DNA from: Aphis gossypii
Lineage: Eukaryota; Arthropoda; Insecta; Hemiptera; Aphididae
DNA length: 64,000 nucleotides
NCBI RefSeq assembly: GCF_020184175.1
Contig: NC_065531.1
Location: forward strand, 5,973,213 to 6,037,212
Reading direction: 5' to 3'
Positions 62,301-64,000 of the stretch are shown in pieces. The translations under genes and the position numbers were made by a program. The notes below the pieces were generated by a model, which was given only the letters and a program-made list of their open reading frames with translations, was not told the origin of the DNA and did no database searches. The number at the start of each line of letters is the position of its first letter. Positions within the stretch are counted from its first letter, which is position 1.

Positions 62301-64000
62301 TTTGTCTAAATTAAATAATAATTCACAATACCTATAACTATTTTCTTTGATGTTTGGTTATACTTATTTTTTTAAGCCCTTTTTATACATGGTTTGGGCC
62401 ATTGATGTATAAGATATTTAAGTATCTGGCGTAGATAATGAATCGACATAGCATCGCAAGTGCATTTCTTAGAAAATAAAAATAAATATTTATATTTAAA
62501 AATAGACAGATAAAATAATGATCAGACAGAAACCGGTCAACGATTTTTGTGTGTAAAGGATAATAATGTACAAAACCAGCCGTTATAATAGCATAATAAT
62601 AACGAATAGCATTTGTAGTTTTACGTACCAGACGTGCCAAACGAACTTTGAAATAGACTTTTAGAATGATACAACTAAAATGCATTCGATTAATACTTTG
62701 CTTCCGAGGCCATATATCTACCGAGACAAATCATATCGATATATATTATATATCTGAATGCAACAAAACAGAATAATTACTAAAATGTCCTATATTATAA
62801 AGTGTATATATTATATTATATATATATATATAGTATACTCACGTGGAAAAACAAAAAAGTGACCTATATTATTGTGAATTTGTGACGAGTAGGATTTGTT
62901 TACGTTTATAAATGTACTCACAGGGAACAGACAAAGTAATACTTGAAGTGTGTCCGACTGTAGTACCGCGTATTACGCGTATAATATATTTAAATCATTC
63001 CTGACAAGTGTCATAAATATACGGAGTCGTTTATTTTATTTTTAAGCATATTACTGGGGTTATATTATATATTTAAGCTTCTGGTCATCCTATTAAATTC
63101 AAGCGTATATACTCCAACTAATATAAAAATTGTACTTACCGCGTTTACTGTACATATATGAGCTGCAGATCGTTGAAATGGTTTGGTTCAACGAATTCGT
63201 AACACGTCTTTACAACTTAACAAAATAAATCCCAGGCAAGAGAATCGTTTTTCACCAAATTGTGTTCTATTTTAATTGTACGTTTAACAGTTACACCACA
63301 ACTCATTCGTTCTTTCGTCCATTCTATGTGGCTATAGCCTTTAGGCCGGTCAGCACAAACATTAGTAGTGACGTGCAAATGTGCAATATAGCGACCAATG
63401 GCGACCATTCGATCCACACACACACACTCACACATAATAAATATATATTTCATTTATATCATACAACATGTTTTCTTGTAGATCTTTTTAAAACCTACAT
63501 ATTCTTATGTCGGGTCAAATAATATAAAAATATATAACTATACTAACTATTGAGTATATTATATATTATATTGCATTGCATTTTCAATTTAACACAATCG
63601 ATTATTACGATGTACGCCTCAAATTAATTTCGTATATTGCAAGATACTTAGTTATAGTATTTTTATCAACTATTTTTGGTGTGTAAATATTTTGTTTACC
63701 TACGTCTTTAGAAATAAAAGACGAAATAAAGTAAAATTTTAAGTTATAAATCATTATACAAACAATAAACTTTCTAAAGTGAAATCAATTTCATTCAATT
63801 TCTTTGAAATTATTTTAGTTCATATTTTATATCATCAAACATTTTGTAATAAACTGACTAGGAACTTGCAATAATACTTTGTATTAATTATATTAGTTTT
63901 CACGAGAGGATACCAATAAGCGTAGGTACTGCTATTGAGGAGCGTAAGAGCCCAACAGCTATTATTCGAGTTATAAAGTTTCTGACCATTATTTTACATT
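56368..64000. other. AT-rich non-coding DNA with CpG-containing patches
   Basis: No gene supported. Sequence at about 57,040-57,680, 59,340-60,120 and 63,180-63,420 carries more CpG than the background, but has no reading frame or splice pair I can defend. A palindrome at 57321-57334 is listed separately. Confidence 0.45.
57321..57334. repeat. 14-bp perfect palindrome
   Basis: TATACTCGAGTATA reads the same on both strands. It overlaps CGAGTATACTCG (57317-57328), also palindromic, so the site is a tandem of TCGAGTATAC. It could be a dimeric factor site; no function is known. Confidence 0.7.

Noticed and set aside
1..64000. Bacterial-type features, CRISPR arrays, rRNA or tRNA genes
   Set aside because: None seen. 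No spaced direct-repeat array, no rRNA sequence I recognise around the R1-clade insertion, and the splice-like signals and AT-rich non-coding bulk fit a eukaryote.

Overview
The window is eukaryotic nuclear DNA, most likely from an insect and probably an aphid. The background is very AT-rich. It has the insect telomere motif TTAGG as a short interstitial block, an R1-clade non-LTR retrotransposon, pogo/Tigger, hAT and piggyBac-type DNA transposon traces, and many short GTACCTAC/GTAGGTAC motifs, which I associate with aphid genomes. The species call is inference. No complete host protein-coding gene, rRNA, tRNA or CRISPR array can be supported. The window looks like intergenic and long-intron sequence.

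Layout. (1) 1-24.4 kb: AT-rich DNA carrying small or decayed mobile elements. These are a TTAGG fold-back (1.8 kb), a pogo/Tigger MITE with TA target duplication (4.65-4.82 kb), a Tigger transposase tail with its right end (5.95-6.44 kb), a palindromic MITE built from two diverged units (8.01-8.31 kb) with a decayed relative at 13.75-13.87 kb, a TTAA-flanked piggyBac-like non-autonomous element (8.52-9.63 kb), a minus-strand Jockey-like reverse transcriptase relic (11.93-12.53 kb) and a minus-strand hAT transposase relic (16.0-16.6 kb). (2) 24.44-25.29 kb: a sharp GC/CpG-rich island ending in a strong splice donor, best read as the promoter and untranslated first exon of a host gene whose coding exons I cannot see. 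(3) 30,577-35,838: a full-length, GC-rich R1-clade retrotransposon with a 14-bp target duplication and a 26-nt poly(A) tail. (4) 35.9-64 kb: AT-rich DNA with another non-LTR relic (46.2-46.5 kb), a hAT-like terminus (42.55 kb), a possible promoter-like CpG-rich patch (42.0-42.4 kb), a possible 46-bp exon (56.3 kb) and unexplained patches of more mixed composition.

The R1-clade element is the only intact functional unit. It starts with an initiator plus a downstream promoter element at exactly +28. A degenerate 40-bp tandem array and a second TATA/initiator pair follow. Then come ORF1 (Gag-like, three zinc knuckles) and ORF2 (endonuclease, reverse transcriptase, C-terminal CCHC), which overlap in ATGTATAA, and a 3' UTR with a 12-bp hairpin. 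ORF1 carries one frame break next to a CCCC run. Otherwise the element looks young and possibly functional, and it sits in a generic AT-rich site rather than 28S rDNA or telomeric repeats.
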